64,000 bases of DNA from Pseudomonas sp. ok272 (GCF_900109995.1 NZ_FOCB01000004.1:1-64000); one strand, 5' to 3'. Positions 35,493 through 47,034 are shown, counted from the first letter of the stretch. Notes: a model not told the origin generated them from the letters alone. Translations and numbers: made by a program.

Positions 35493-36884
35493 TCAGCCCT
35501 TGTCTGCCTTGCCCGCCGCCGCGGCGAACTTCGCCAGGCGCACATCCAGGTGGCGGGGCCGGCGGCCATGGTCCTCGGCGCGTTCCTTGCGCCGGATCGC
35601 ATTGCGTACCATCAATGAGCCCAGGTAGCGGATCGGCTCCGGCGGGAAGTAACCCAGCGGCCCATTGACCAGCGGCGAACGCGTCCAGGGATTGTCCAGC
35701 CCCAGCACCATCGATGAGAGGATCTGCCCCCCCATGTGACAAGGGCCCACCCCGCTGCCGGAGTAACCGAAGCCATAAAACACATTGCCGCTGGCCGCCA
35801 TCTGGCCGAAGAACGGCAAGCCGGTCACCGAGCGATCCGAGGGGCCATTCCACGTCGCCTCGACCGGCACCTGGGCGAACGCCGGGAAAAACTCCGCGAG
35901 GCTTTTATGCAGCAACTGCGCATAAGGCGACGGCTGATCAAACACCGGCGACATGCGCCCGCCATAGGCGAAGGTGTTCCCGCCCTTACCGAGCATGATT
36001 CGACCGTCCGGGGTGTTGTGGTAGTAGTGCACGAAAATCCGCGAGTCGAGCACCGTCACGCCGCTCGTCAGACCGATGGACGCGAGCAACTCCGGACGCG
36101 GTTCGGTGATCAGCATGTCGCTGGAGACAATCGCCACACTGCGCTCGAACTGGCTAAAGGCGCGGGCCATCCAGGCGTTCATGCCCAGCACCACGTTGGC
36201 CGCGCGAATCCGTCCACCGGGGGTTTGGATCACCGCCGGCCGGCCTTCCTCCAGGCCGGTCATGGCGGTGTTCTCGTGGATGCGCACGCCCAACTGCAGC
36301 GCGACCCGACGCAGGCCACGCACCAGCTTGGCGGGCTGGACACTGGCGGCGGCCGGGGAAAACCAGCCTTCAAGGTGTTTGCTGGAACCGGCCATGCGCT
36401 GCACGTCGGCCACCGGGCGCTTGCTGAACGAGTTGATGCCGTTGCGTTCCAGTGCCGCAATGACACCGTCGGTAGCACCGCACTGCGCACGGTTGGTGGC
36501 AGTGTAGAGCGTGCCGTCGAGCCGATAGTCAGCCTCCACCGCGTACCGCTCACAGAAGGCACCGATGGCATAGATGCTCTGCTCCGACTCCTTGACCAGG
36601 CGCACGGCTTCTTCAACCCCGAACAAGCGCTCCAGCGTGAAGTACTTGGCCGACCACGATAACGCGCAGCCGCCATTGCGCCCGCTGGCGCCGGCACCAC
36701 AGATGTCAGCCTCGATCAGCACCACATCCAGCGCCGGGTTTTGCTCCTTGAGCATGATCGCCGTCCACAAACCGGTGTAGCCACCGCCGACAATGCACAC
36801 GTCGGCATCGGTGTCACCGGCCAGGGGTTCGCAAGGTTCACACGTCTCGGCGTCCAACGCCTGGGCAAGCCAAAAGGGTCTCAT
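35493..36884 (-). CDS. FAD-dependent oxidoreductase (DAO/GlpO superfamily) in AEP region
   Basis: A 463-residue flavoprotein: dinucleotide-binding motif VCIVGGGYTGLWTA near residue 30, ASGRNGGC flavin contact, and the C-terminal GYSGSGVGPCHMGGQIL. It resembles amine or amino-acid oxidases such as the gamma-glutamylputrescine type. Flanked by an OPA transporter and near phnW and phnX, it could oxidise AEP derivatives, for example N-alkylated ones, to phosphonoacetaldehyde. Such flavoproteins occur in other phosphonate clusters. The start at 36884 follows GGAGA; the frame to 36929 is longer. Confidence 0.75.
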   Translation of the reverse strand: MRPFWLAQALDAETCEPCEPLAGDTDADVCIVGGGYTGLWTAIMLKEQNPALDVVLIEADICGAGASGRNGGCALSWSAKYFTLERLFGVEEAVRLVKESEQSIYAIGAFCERYAVEADYRLDGTLYTATNRAQCGATDGVIAALERNGINSFSKRPVADVQRMAGSSKHLEGWFSPAAASVQPAKLVRGLRRVALQLGVRIHENTAMTGLEEGRPAVIQTPGGRIRAANVVLGMNAWMARAFSQFERSVAIVSSDMLITEPRPELLASIGLTSGVTVLDSRIFVHYYHNTPDGRIMLGKGGNTFAYGGRMSPVFDQPSPYAQLLHKSLAEFFPAFAQVPVEATWNGPSDRSVTGLPFFGQMAASGNVFYGFGYSGSGVGPCHMGGQILSSMVLGLDNPWTRSPLVNGPLGYFPPEPIRYLGSLMVRNAIRRKERAEDHGRRPRHLDVRLAKFAAAAGKADKG

Positions 36885-36965
36885 GGGCCAATCTCCATTT
36901 AAACAAACCACGGCCCCGCTGGCGCCCACAGGATGGGCGTCAACGGGGTCTGTTGGGAAAGCGGG

Positions 36966-38291
36966 TCAGGTGCGCAGCGGCTTGATCGCCATGGGTGAAT
37001 TGGGCACGAACGCGCAGTAGGGTTTGAGGCCGGCCGGGCGGCTGTTCCAGTGCGGAATCAGCACCAGGGCCGAGAACATCGCGCAGCCGGCGAAGACGAT
37101 GAACACCGTCACGGTGTCAAAGTAGCCCGGCAACAAGCCCCCCAGGATCGCCCCGACCGAGCCGCAGCCGTTGACGAAACCTGCCGCCGTCGCGCCGGCC
37201 TTGGCGGTGCCGAAATCAATCGCCGCCGCGCCGCTGATCATCGAGTCCGGCCCGTACAGGGTCAGGCCCATGACAAACAACAGCAGCACCACCAGCAACA
37301 CACTGCCGGTCTGCAGGGCGCCCATGAACAACGCCAGGGAAACGGTCAAGGCCAGCAGGCTCAAGACACAGGCAGGCATGCGCCGCGCACCGAACAGTTT
37401 GTCGGAAGCCAGGCCAATCATGATCGGCCCCAACAGCCCCGCCAATTCGAACGCCGTGGGGATGATCGCGGCACCGACCTTGCCCACCGATGGCATCTGT
37501 TCGAAAACGATGACCGGCCCCCACAACAGAATCGCGTAGCGCGCCGGTTTCAACATGAAGTACGCCAGGCCCAGCACCAACACCGTACGGTTGCGCATGA
37601 TCTCGCGCAGCGGCTCCCACACGCTGACGCGCCGTTGCGCCTCGGTCTCCTCGGCGGAGAGTTCCGGCTCGGGCTCCACCGCTGGCAAGCCGACATCTTC
37701 CGGCTTGTTGCGCTGAAAGATAAAGAACAGCACCGCCACCACCGCCACCACGGCGGCGCTGGAAACAAACGCGGCGTGCCAGGTGCCGATCAGCGTGTAG
37801 GCCCACCAACCGGCAAAGGGCGACGCCACCAGGCCACCGAAGGCGTAGCACGAACTCCACAACCCCAGCACCCGGCCGCGTTGCTCGGCCGGATAAAAAC
37901 TACCGATGTTCTTGCACAGCCCCGACCACCCGGTGGACTGCGCCAGGCCTTGGATCAGCATGCACGTGGCAAAGATCGGTAACGTGGCGAAGTTACCCAT
38001 GACCAGCGCCGCCGCCGCTGAAATCACCAGCCCGCCCAGCACCACCACCCGGGGCCCGAAACGGTCGGCAAGGATGCCCCAGGTGAATTGGCCGACGGCA
38101 TAGGCGGCCAGGTAGATCGCGTCGAGGTTGGCCATCGCCATCTTGTCGAGGTGGAAGGTGGGGTCTTCGGCGATCCCCAGTTTGGCGACGGAAAACGCTT
38201 TACGGGTGAAGTAGAAGGCCGCGTAGGCCAGCCAGGTGATGGCGAAGATTTGCACGCGCCAACGCTTGATGGTGCCGATATGCTTATTCAT
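36966..38291 (-). CDS. OPA-family MFS transporter, candidate AEP permease
   Basis: A 441-residue protein with twelve transmembrane segments. The N-terminal FYFTRKAFSV motif and LADRFGPR loop belong to the organophosphate:phosphate antiporter family (GlpT, UhpT, UhpC). Position between the FAD enzyme and the AEP LysR regulator suggests it takes up 2-aminoethylphosphonate or a related organophosphonate. The gene is divergent from the LysR at 38580 and likely regulated by it. Substrate not shown by sequence. Confidence 0.8.
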   Translation of the reverse strand: MNKHIGTIKRWRVQIFAITWLAYAAFYFTRKAFSVAKLGIAEDPTFHLDKMAMANLDAIYLAAYAVGQFTWGILADRFGPRVVVLGGLVISAAAALVMGNFATLPIFATCMLIQGLAQSTGWSGLCKNIGSFYPAEQRGRVLGLWSSCYAFGGLVASPFAGWWAYTLIGTWHAAFVSSAAVVAVVAVLFFIFQRNKPEDVGLPAVEPEPELSAEETEAQRRVSVWEPLREIMRNRTVLVLGLAYFMLKPARYAILLWGPVIVFEQMPSVGKVGAAIIPTAFELAGLLGPIMIGLASDKLFGARRMPACVLSLLALTVSLALFMGALQTGSVLLVVLLLFVMGLTLYGPDSMISGAAAIDFGTAKAGATAAGFVNGCGSVGAILGGLLPGYFDTVTVFIVFAGCAMFSALVLIPHWNSRPAGLKPYCAFVPNSPMAIKPLRT

Positions 38292-38525
38292 TGTGGTTCT
38301 GACCTCAGGGTGTGAGTGTGCCGGCAGAATTCTTTAACAAAGACGCCTGTGTTTTTATTGTTGAGCACTGCAATAACGCCGATTTTCAAAGGCGTTACCG
38401 GTCAGATGAGTCCTGTTCCATCCCTATCTCGAGATTTCCTTGCGCACCAGGATCATGGCCACGGCTGCCGTTCGACCGAACGGTCAGCGGGGTTGCGGCG
38501 ATAGAAACAATTACTGATTAATAAG

Positions 38526-38548
38526 TGAAATCGATTTATCGTATTTCA
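38526..38548. promoter_or_regulatory. LysR-type operator between MFS and LysR genes
   Basis: TGAAAT and ATTTCA arms (38526-38531, 38543-38548) separated by 11 bases match the LTTR box pattern T-N11-A. It lies 32 bases upstream of the LysR start codon. Confidence 0.6.
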
Positions 38549-38579
38549 AATATAAGCCTAGCTTGTAAGAGGTAATTCG

Positions 38580-39449
38580 ATGTCGGTCTCTCACTCCCAA
38601 CTCAAAGCGTTCCACGCCGTGGCCGTGCATGGCAGCTTTACCAAAGCCGCCGAACGCTTGTTCCTGACGCAGCCGGCGATTTCCGACCAAGTGCGCAAGC
38701 TCGAAGAGCGTTTTGGCGTGTTGCTGTTTCACCGCAACAAACGCTCGGTGCGCCTGACCGACCTGGGCGAGCGCCTGCTGAGCATCACCCAGCGCCTGTT
38801 CGTGATCGAGGCCCAGGCCCACGAGTTGCTGCAGGACTCGCAGGCGTTGCAGACCGGCACCCTGATCCTGGCCGTCGATGCCCCGGTGCACGTGCTGCCG
38901 CAGATCGCTCGGTTCTGTGAGCGTTACCCCGGCATCCGCGTCAAGATCGAAACCGGCAACACCGATGAATCGCTGTTTCGCCTGTTCAACTATCAGGCGG
39001 ACCTGGCGCTACTGGGCCGTGATGTCAATGATGAGCGCCTGCTGTCGTTACCCTTGCGCAACGACCCCATGGTCGCCTTCGTCGCCCGCAGCCATCCGTG
39101 GGCCGAGCGCGAGTCGATCTCCCTCGCGGACCTGGATGACACGCCGTTGGTGCTGCGCGAAGTAGGTTCGGTGACCCGCCAGACGCTGGAAGAAGAAATG
39201 GCCCGCGCCGGTTTACGCATCCGCCCGGCGATCCAGGTCGAAGGCCGCGAGGCGGCACGTGAAGCGGTGGTGGGGATTGGCGTGGGGGTGGTGTCAGCCG
39301 CCGAGTTCGGTGCCGACTCGCGGGTCTGTGCGCTGCCGATTATCGACTGCACCCGCCGCCTGACCGAGACCCTGGTGTGCCTGCGCGAGCAAAGTTCACG
39401 GCGGGTGGTGGCGACGTTTCTGCAGATGGTGCGCGAGAGTCTTGAGTAG
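38580..39449 (+). CDS. LysR-family regulator (AEP region, first)
   Basis: A 289-residue LysR regulator: HTH with SFTKAAERLFLTQPAISDQVRKLE, effector domain from about residue 90 (LILAVDAPVHVLPQIARFCERYP). Divergent from the OPA transporter gene. It is the same size as the second LysR at 39557 and the two are related in the N-terminus, so they may be paralogues with different operons. It probably senses AEP or a breakdown product. Confidence 0.85.
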   Translation: MSVSHSQLKAFHAVAVHGSFTKAAERLFLTQPAISDQVRKLEERFGVLLFHRNKRSVRLTDLGERLLSITQRLFVIEAQAHELLQDSQALQTGTLILAVDAPVHVLPQIARFCERYPGIRVKIETGNTDESLFRLFNYQADLALLGRDVNDERLLSLPLRNDPMVAFVARSHPWAERESISLADLDDTPLVLREVGSVTRQTLEEEMARAGLRIRPAIQVEGREAAREAVVGIGVGVVSAAEFGADSRVCALPIIDCTRRLTETLVCLREQSSRRVVATFLQMVRESLE

Positions 39450-39461
39450 GTGGGCCGGGCT

Positions 39462-39541
39462 CCTTCGCGAGCAGGCTCGCTCCCACGGTTTTGCGGTGGA
39501 TGCACGATGGATGAACACCTCAAGTCCCCTGCTCGCGAAGG
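39462..39541. repeat. REP pair between convergent LysR genes
   Basis: CCTTCGCGAGCAG (39462-39474) recurs inverted as CTGCTCGCGAAGG (39529-39541), with gctcgctcccac beside the first copy, a REPIN-like arrangement. Confidence 0.7.
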
Positions 39542-39556
39542 CCGCACCACGCTCTG

Positions 39557-40417
39557 TCAGCGCGGGGCCAGGGCCAGAAATGCCTGGATCAAGCGCAAAT
39601 CCCGGCGCCGCTCCAAGCAGCCAATCATGTGCCGGTTCACCAGCCCTTCACCCATGATCGGCACCGCCCGCACCCGAGGATCGGGGCTGACTTCCACCGA
39701 CGACACCACGCCCACCCCCAACTCGGCCGCGACCGCCTCGGTCACGGCCTCGCGGCTGTCCAGCTCCAACAGCACCCGTGGATGCACCTTGGCGTGAGCG
39801 CAGGCATCATCGAAGGTGCGGCGGGTAATCGAACTGGGCTCGCGCAGCACCATGATCACGTGATCCAGTTGCTGCAACTCAACCCCTTGCGACAACGCTG
39901 ACCACGGGTGCCCCGCCGGCACCAGCGCGCAGATCCGCGATTCGCTCAACGCTTGCAGGTGCAGGCCCTTGCGCGGTTCCACACCGGTGAGCACCGCCAC
40001 GTCAGCGTGCTCGGACAACAGCGCCGCCAGGGTTTCCTGGGCATTGCCCAACCGCAGGTTGACGGTGATCCCCGGGTAGCGCGCCCGCAGGCTGGCGAGC
40101 ATCGGCATGACCATGTGCGGGCCGTCCGCCGCCACCTCCAGGCGCCCCGTGAGCAATTGCCGATTGGCTTCGAGCATCACCTGCGCCTCTTCGGCCAGGC
40201 CAAACATCGCCCGGGTGATGGCCGCCAGCTTGGTGCCCTCCTCCGTCAGTTCGACCCGGCGCGCCGTACGCCGCAACAGGGTGATCTGATAGTGCTCCTC
40301 CAGCGCCTTGATGTGCCCGGTCACCGCCGGCTGGCTGATAAACAAGCGGGCGGCGGCCCGGGTGAAGCTGCCTTCGCGGGCCACGGCATCGAACGCACGG
40401 AGCTGGAACAAGTTCAT
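39557..40417 (-). CDS. LysR-family regulator (AEP region, second)
   Basis: A 286-residue LysR regulator with HTH SFTRAAARLFISQPAVTGHIKALE and the effector domain LEVAADGPHMVMPMLASLR. Divergent from phnW across a 109-base region with an obvious inverted repeat, so it most likely activates phnW-phnX in response to AEP. It is the better candidate of the two for control of the catabolic genes. Confidence 0.85.
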   Translation of the reverse strand: MNLFQLRAFDAVAREGSFTRAAARLFISQPAVTGHIKALEEHYQITLLRRTARRVELTEEGTKLAAITRAMFGLAEEAQVMLEANRQLLTGRLEVAADGPHMVMPMLASLRARYPGITVNLRLGNAQETLAALLSEHADVAVLTGVEPRKGLHLQALSESRICALVPAGHPWSALSQGVELQQLDHVIMVLREPSSITRRTFDDACAHAKVHPRVLLELDSREAVTEAVAAELGVGVVSSVEVSPDPRVRAVPIMGEGLVNRHMIGCLERRRDLRLIQAFLALAPR

Positions 40418-40452
40418 GAATAACTCTCACTGATGGCTGGAATAACAACAAA

Positions 40453-40479
40453 CAATTTGATTGATAGCACATCAAATTG
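40453..40479. promoter_or_regulatory. LysR-type operator between LysR and phnW
   Basis: CAATTTGAT (40453-40461) and ATCAAATTG (40471-40479) form perfect 9-bp arms around a 9-base spacer (TGATAGCAC). The inner TTGAT-N9-ATCAA contains the T-N11-A LTTR core. It is 48 bases upstream of the phnW start codon and 36 bases from the LysR start codon. Confidence 0.75.
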
Positions 40480-40526
40480 CAATTTATGCCCCGTAGCTTC
40501 ATCCCATCGATTGCGAGGACACGAGA

Positions 40527-41636
40527 ATGAGTACTGCCGAACCCATCCTGCTCACCCCCGGCCCACTGACCACATCGGCCCGCACCCGTCAGGCGATGAT
40601 GGTCGATTGGGGTTCATGGGATGAGCGCTTCAATCAGTTGACCGCCAGCCTCTGCGAGCAACTGCTGGCCATCATCAACGGTGCCGACAGCCATCATTGC
40701 GTACCGTTGCAGGGCAGCGGCACCTTCGCCGTCGAAGCGGCCATCGGCACCCTGGTGCCACGCGACGGCAAGGTCCTGGTGCTGATCAATGGCGCCTACG
40801 GCAAGCGCCTGGCAAAAATCTGCGAGGTACTGGGGCGCTCGTACAGCACCTTCGAAACCGCTGAAGACGAACCGACGACCGCTGCCGACGTCGACCGCTT
40901 GCTACAGGCCGACAGCAGCCTCACCCACGTGGCGCTGATCCACTGCGAAACCAGCACCGGCATCCTCAATCCGCTGCCTGAGATCGCCCAGGTCATTGCC
41001 CGCCATGGCAAGCGCTTGATCATCGATGCCATGAGTTCCTTCGGGGCCTTGCCGATCGACGCCCAACAGGTGCCTTTCGACGCCCTGATCGCCGCCAGCG
41101 GCAAGTGCCTGGAAGGTGTGCCCGGGATGGGCTTCGTCTTTGCCAACAAGACGTCCCTGGCCAACGCCGCCGGCAACTCGCACTCCCTGGCGATGGACCT
41201 GTTCGACCAGCACGCCTACATGGCCAAGACCGGTCAATGGCGTTTCACCCCGCCGACACACGTGGTCGCCGCCCTGCACGAAGCCTTGCTGCAGTACAAC
41301 GAAGAAGGTGGTTTGCCCGCTCGGCACCAGCGTTACGCCAACAACTGCCAGACCCTGCTCGATGAGATGGCTAAGCTGGGCTTGCGTAGCTTCCTGCCTG
41401 CGAACATCCAGGCACCGATCATCATCACCTTCCACGCGCCGAAGGACCCTCGCTATGCGTTCAAGGCGTTCTACGAGCGGGTCAAGGCCAAGGGTTTCAT
41501 TCTCTATCCCGGCAAGTTGACCCAGGTCGAAACCTTCCGCGTCGGCTGCATCGGCCACGTCAACCAGGCCGAGATGAAAGCCGCAGTGACCGCCATCGCC
41601 GAGGCACTGCTGGAAATGGAAGTGCTCGAGATCTGA
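40527..41636 (+). CDS. phnW: 2-aminoethylphosphonate--pyruvate transaminase
   Basis: A 369-residue PLP-dependent class-V aminotransferase that converts AEP and pyruvate to phosphonoacetaldehyde and alanine. [19 protein letters not shown] is the characteristic N-terminus; Lys193 in [10 protein letters not shown] is the PLP lysine; [11 protein letters not shown] and the D167-A-M-S cofactor strand are conserved. GAGGACACGAGA precedes the ATG. Operon with phnX, 67 bases apart. Confidence 0.95.
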   Translation: MSTAEPILLTPGPLTTSARTRQAMMVDWGSWDERFNQLTASLCEQLLAIINGADSHHCVPLQGSGTFAVEAAIGTLVPRDGKVLVLINGAYGKRLAKICEVLGRSYSTFETAEDEPTTAADVDRLLQADSSLTHVALIHCETSTGILNPLPEIAQVIARHGKRLIIDAMSSFGALPIDAQQVPFDALIAASGKCLEGVPGMGFVFANKTSLANAAGNSHSLAMDLFDQHAYMAKTGQWRFTPPTHVVAALHEALLQYNEEGGLPARHQRYANNCQTLLDEMAKLGLRSFLPANIQAPIIITFHAPKDPRYAFKAFYERVKAKGFILYPGKLTQVETFRVGCIGHVNQAEMKAAVTAIAEALLEMEVLEI

Positions 41637-41703
41637 ACCACCCCACCACTTCCACCCAAAGCAGCTCCCTTTATTAACCAGTTGCCACAGGATTCTAATC
41701 ACC

Positions 41704-42531
41704 ATGAACTACACCCACCCAAGCAAGCTGCAAGCCGCCATCCTCGACTGGGCCGGCACCGTGGTCGATTTCGGCTCGTTCGCGCCGACCCAGATCTTTG
41801 TCGAGGCCTTCGCCGAGTTCGACGTCCAGGTCTCCATCGAAGAAGCCCGTGGACCGATGGGCATGGGCAAGTGGGACCACATCCGCACCCTGTGCGATCA
41901 ACCGCAAGTGGCCGAGCGCTATCGCAAGGTTTTCGGCCGCACCCCCACCGATGACGACGTGACCGCCATCTACCAACGCTTCATGCCACTGCAAATCGAG
42001 AAGATCGCCGAGCATTCGGCATTGATTCCGGGCGCCCTGGACACGATCGCCCAGCTGCGCCAGCAAGGGATCAAGATTGGTTCGTGCTCCGGCTATCCCA
42101 AGCAGGTCATGGACAAAGTCGTGGAACTGGCCGCCACCAACGGCTACGTGGCCGACCATGTGGTCGCCACCGACGAAGTCCCGAACGGCCGCCCATGGCC
42201 GGCCCAGGCCCTGGCCAACGTGATTGCCCTGGGCATCGACGACGTCGCCGCCTGCGTGAAGATCGACGACACCGTGCCGGGCATCCTCGAAGGTCGCCGC
42301 GCGGGCATGTGGACCGTGGCGCTGGTCTGCTCCGGCAACGCCCTGGGCCTGACCTATGCCGGTTATCGCGCCCTGGCCAGCGACACACTGGCCAGCGAAC
42401 GCAAGCGGATCCACGCGCTGTTCGAAGGCTCGCGCCCGCACTACCTGATCGACACCATCACCGATTTGCCCGAAGTCATCGCCGACATCAACAAGCGCCT
42501 GGCCAACGGTGAGATGCCTCAAGGCCAATAA
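41704..42531 (+). CDS. phnX: Phosphonoacetaldehyde hydrolase
   Basis: A 275-residue HAD-superfamily enzyme that cleaves the C-P bond of phosphonoacetaldehyde to acetaldehyde and phosphate. The nucleophile Asp15 lies in LDWAGTVVD, the Schiff-base Lys56 in [10 protein letters not shown], and the late acidic motif KIDDTVPG binds Mg. It completes the AEP pathway begun by PhnW, supplying phosphorus and nitrogen. A strong terminator follows at 42537. Confidence 0.95.
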   Translation: MNYTHPSKLQAAILDWAGTVVDFGSFAPTQIFVEAFAEFDVQVSIEEARGPMGMGKWDHIRTLCDQPQVAERYRKVFGRTPTDDDVTAIYQRFMPLQIEKIAEHSALIPGALDTIAQLRQQGIKIGSCSGYPKQVMDKVVELAATNGYVADHVVATDEVPNGRPWPAQALANVIALGIDDVAACVKIDDTVPGILEGRRAGMWTVALVCSGNALGLTYAGYRALASDTLASERKRIHALFEGSRPHYLIDTITDLPEVIADINKRLANGEMPQGQ

Positions 42532-42536
42532 CTAAG

Positions 42537-42569
42537 AAGGCCGCCGTACTCTAAAAGTACGGCGGCCTT
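42537..42569 (+). terminator. Terminator of phnWX
   Basis: AAGGCCGCCGTACT and AGTACGGCGGCCTT form a 14-bp perfect stem, ending in TTTT. Confidence 0.9.
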
Positions 42570-42597
42570 TTAAACCGATGAGTTACAGCACGATCAA

Positions 42598-43008
42598 CTA
42601 TCGCTCGCCCACTTCAGCGTCAGGAAACGACTCAACATCATCCACCTCTTCTGGAGTGGCTTTGGCGCTTTCATCCAGAACTTCTTGTGTTGCGCCATCC
42701 GCCACACCTTCGAGTTCAACCTGCTCGTTACCCGCGCCTACCGACGATAGACCGCCTTCGACCTCGGTCTCATCAGCGTCTGTCACATCCAGCTCTGCGC
42801 CCTGTTGTTCCAGCAGGCCAACCCGCTGGCCCGTTGCATCAATGACCAGGCCATCGGGATAGAACGTTAAACCGTCAAACTCCAGGGTGCCGTCGGCGTA
42901 TTGCAGCGCCCCGTTATTGAACTGTTTCGTACCATCCCACCACAACTGACCCCAGGTGTACTCTTTCACTTCGCCGCGAACTCCATCCATAGCGTTAATC
43001 ATCTTCAT
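42598..43008 (-). CDS. Hypothetical protein with strongly acidic C-terminal half
   Basis: A 136-residue protein I do not recognise. The first 65 residues are a compact-looking domain (EYTWGQLWWDG, then GLTFYPDGLVIDAT); the last 70 are low-complexity and acidic (ELDVTDADETEVEGG, EEVDDVESFPDAEVGER). No signal peptide is evident. AAAGGA lies upstream of the ATG at good spacing. It sits in an AT-richer pocket between phnX and a cytochrome gene, possibly acquired. Function unknown. Confidence 0.6.
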   Translation of the reverse strand: MKMINAMDGVRGEVKEYTWGQLWWDGTKQFNNGALQYADGTLEFDGLTFYPDGLVIDATGQRVGLLEQQGAELDVTDADETEVEGGLSSVGAGNEQVELEGVADGATQEVLDESAKATPEEVDDVESFPDAEVGER

Positions 43009-43390
43009 TCCTTTAGCTGCATATCAAAGTGGTTATCAACAATACCTCTGCCACGCTTATTATTTGGCAGGCCAGACGTATAATAATTAACGCTTCGGGC
43101 CATTCAAGTACAAACACACCAAAACAACATAAACAGAAACCCCCTACGCCTTGGCGGCGCTTTACAGGCAGCCGTCGATTACTTCGCCGCCTAAAGTTCG
43201 GTCGCTGCTCGACGGTGCAACGGTCATCATCAATCTGCGTACCGTTCGTGCCTGATTTGCGCCACCTCAACCACCGCGCACGGCACAAAAGCCTGACACA
43301 CCTCAGGCAAAGCCACGCAAACAGGATTACAGTTAACCCACTCCGACACTCAAGAACGGAGGTTTGTGACCTGACTGTGAGGATTACCGT
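43009..43390. other. AT-richer intergenic stretch
   Basis: 382 bases with a lower GC content than the surroundings. The frame at 43029 has no credible protein character. Promoters for the flanking genes are expected. I see no further element. Confidence 0.4.
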
Positions 43391-43948
43391 ATGCCCTGGA
43401 AGAACTCCGAATCACGCTACAGCACCGTATCAATCACCTTGCACTGGTTGATGCTGGTCCTGCTGGCGGTGGTTTTTGCCTGCATCGAACTGCGCGGGAT
43501 CTTTCCCAAAGGCAGTGGCGGCCGGACCCTGATCAAGGAAGCGCACTTCATGCTCGGCCTCACGGTGTTTGTGCTGGTGTGGCTGCGCCTGTTTGCCCGC
43601 AGCCTGGGCAAGGCGCCGAAGATCTTCCCGGCCTCGCCCGCCTGGCAAACCGTGCTGGCGCGCCTGATGCACTGGGCCTTGTACCTTTTCATGATCATCA
43701 TGCCGATTCTCGGCTGGCTGATCACCAGCGCCGAAGGTCACCAGGTGATGTTCTACGGCATCGACCTGCCGCTGCTGATCGACGAAAACAAAGAGCTGGC
43801 CAAGCAACTCGAAGGCTGGCACGTCCTGGGCGGTACGATCGGCTACTGGCTGATTGGCCTGCACGCCCTGGCCGGGCTGTATCACCACTATGTGGTGCGC
43901 GATAACACCCTGCTGCGGATGATGCCCAAGCGCATCAGCCCTGACTGA
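43391..43948 (+). CDS. Cytochrome b561-family protein
   Basis: A 185-residue four-helix diheme membrane protein. His ligands appear in ITLHWLMLVLL (about residue 18), KEAHFMLGLT, and WHVLGGTIGYWLIGLHALAGLYHHY. The GGATT-type ribosome site precedes the ATG. Second b561 of the window, not paired with a peroxidase. Its end overlaps the convergent desulfhydrase gene by 14 bases. Electron acceptor unknown; CybB-like quinol oxidation is typical. Confidence 0.9.
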   Translation: MPWKNSESRYSTVSITLHWLMLVLLAVVFACIELRGIFPKGSGGRTLIKEAHFMLGLTVFVLVWLRLFARSLGKAPKIFPASPAWQTVLARLMHWALYLFMIIMPILGWLITSAEGHQVMFYGIDLPLLIDENKELAKQLEGWHVLGGTIGYWLIGLHALAGLYHHYVVRDNTLLRMMPKRISPD

Positions 43949-44867
43949 TCGCGGGAAAGCCCCGGCGGCCCTGTAGGCCGCCGGTGTGGACAAAGATCAA
44001 GCGCGAGCCCCGGGCAAAGCGTCCGGCCTCGACCTGCTGCTTGAGCATCAGCAGCGCCTTGGCGGTGTACAGCGGTTCCAGCGGCACGCCAGCGGCGTGC
44101 TCGGTCCTGTCGATGAACGCCTGCAATGCCGGATCAACCTTGGCAAAGCCACCGCGGCTGCCATCGAACAGCTCGAAGCCGACGTTGGGCTGCCCGCCTT
44201 GCGCCAGAATCCCTTCTACCTGCTGCATCACCCCGTGATCCTCAGGCACGGCCAACACCCCATACAGCGGATGCCGTCCCGCCTCAGCCAGCACCAGCCC
44301 TGCCAGGGTGGTACCGGTGCCGCAGGCCAACCACCAGCCATCGTGATCACTCCAGCCCAAGGCGCTCAGTTGACCCGCGGCCAGCGCTAGCAATTGCCCG
44401 CAGCCGCGCGCGCCCAACACGCCGCCACCGCCCTCCGGCACCGGGTACAAATGCGGGTAGTGTTCGCGCCAGGGCAACCAGAAACCCGGCGCGTGCCGGG
44501 CCCGATAACCGCCGTAACCCAACCAGTGCAGGCGCATGCCAAATGCCTGCAAGTCGGCCACGGTCGCGGTGTCCTGGGGATGGCCGCGCAGCAGGCCCAC
44601 CGTGGGAAACCCAAAGCGCTTGCCGGCCGCCGCCACCGCGTGCAGATGATTGGACCAGGCACCGCCCAAGGTGATCACCCCTTCGGCCCCGGCTTCGCCA
44701 GCAGCGTTGAGATGCTCGACAAGCTTGAACCACTTGTTGCCGGAGATCAGCGGGTCGATCAGGTCCAGGCGCAGCACGGCCACCTCGACGCCGGCACGTT
44801 CGAGCCAGTCGAGGTGCAGACGCTGGAGCGGTGGCCGGGGTAGCTCGTTGACGGGAGGGAAGGACAT
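43935..44867 (-). CDS. D-cysteine desulfhydrase / ACC deaminase family protein
   Basis: A 310-residue PLP enzyme of the tryptophan-synthase-beta fold. ISGNKWFKLVEHLNAA carries the PLP lysine (the sixth residue of the motif), and TLGGAWSNHLHAVAAAG the phosphate pocket; ACGTGTTLAGL is also conserved. Members break down D-cysteine, or in some cases 1-aminocyclopropane-1-carboxylate. True ACC deaminases need specific Glu/Leu residues, which I cannot confirm here, so D-cysteine desulfhydrase-like is the safer call. Confidence 0.75.
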   Translation of the reverse strand: MSFPPVNELPRPPLQRLHLDWLERAGVEVAVLRLDLIDPLISGNKWFKLVEHLNAAGEAGAEGVITLGGAWSNHLHAVAAAGKRFGFPTVGLLRGHPQDTATVADLQAFGMRLHWLGYGGYRARHAPGFWLPWREHYPHLYPVPEGGGGVLGARGCGQLLALAAGQLSALGWSDHDGWWLACGTGTTLAGLVLAEAGRHPLYGVLAVPEDHGVMQQVEGILAQGGQPNVGFELFDGSRGGFAKVDPALQAFIDRTEHAAGVPLEPLYTAKALLMLKQQVEAGRFARGSRLIFVHTGGLQGRRGFPAISQG

Positions 44868-44880
44868 TGGCGCCTGGATA

Positions 44881-44960
44881 TGCGGGAAGAATCCCGCATT
44901 CTAGACGCTTGAGATCCCGTGTGGGAACGAGACCGGCTTGCCGGCCTCGCTCCCACACGG
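44881..44960. repeat. Hairpin followed by REP palindrome
   Basis: TGCGGGA-agaa-TCCCGCA (44881-44898) is followed by a long REP palindrome centred at about 44938 with CCGTGTGGGAACGAG arms. Both lie upstream of the desulfhydrase gene and downstream of fadH. Confidence 0.7.
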
Positions 44961-44973
44961 GGGGCTATGTGGC

Positions 44974-47034
<2,061 letters not shown>

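Noticed and set aside
43029..43451. 140-residue frame in the AT-richer spacer
   Set aside because: No ribosome site, no family resemblance, and overlaps the start of cytochrome b561.
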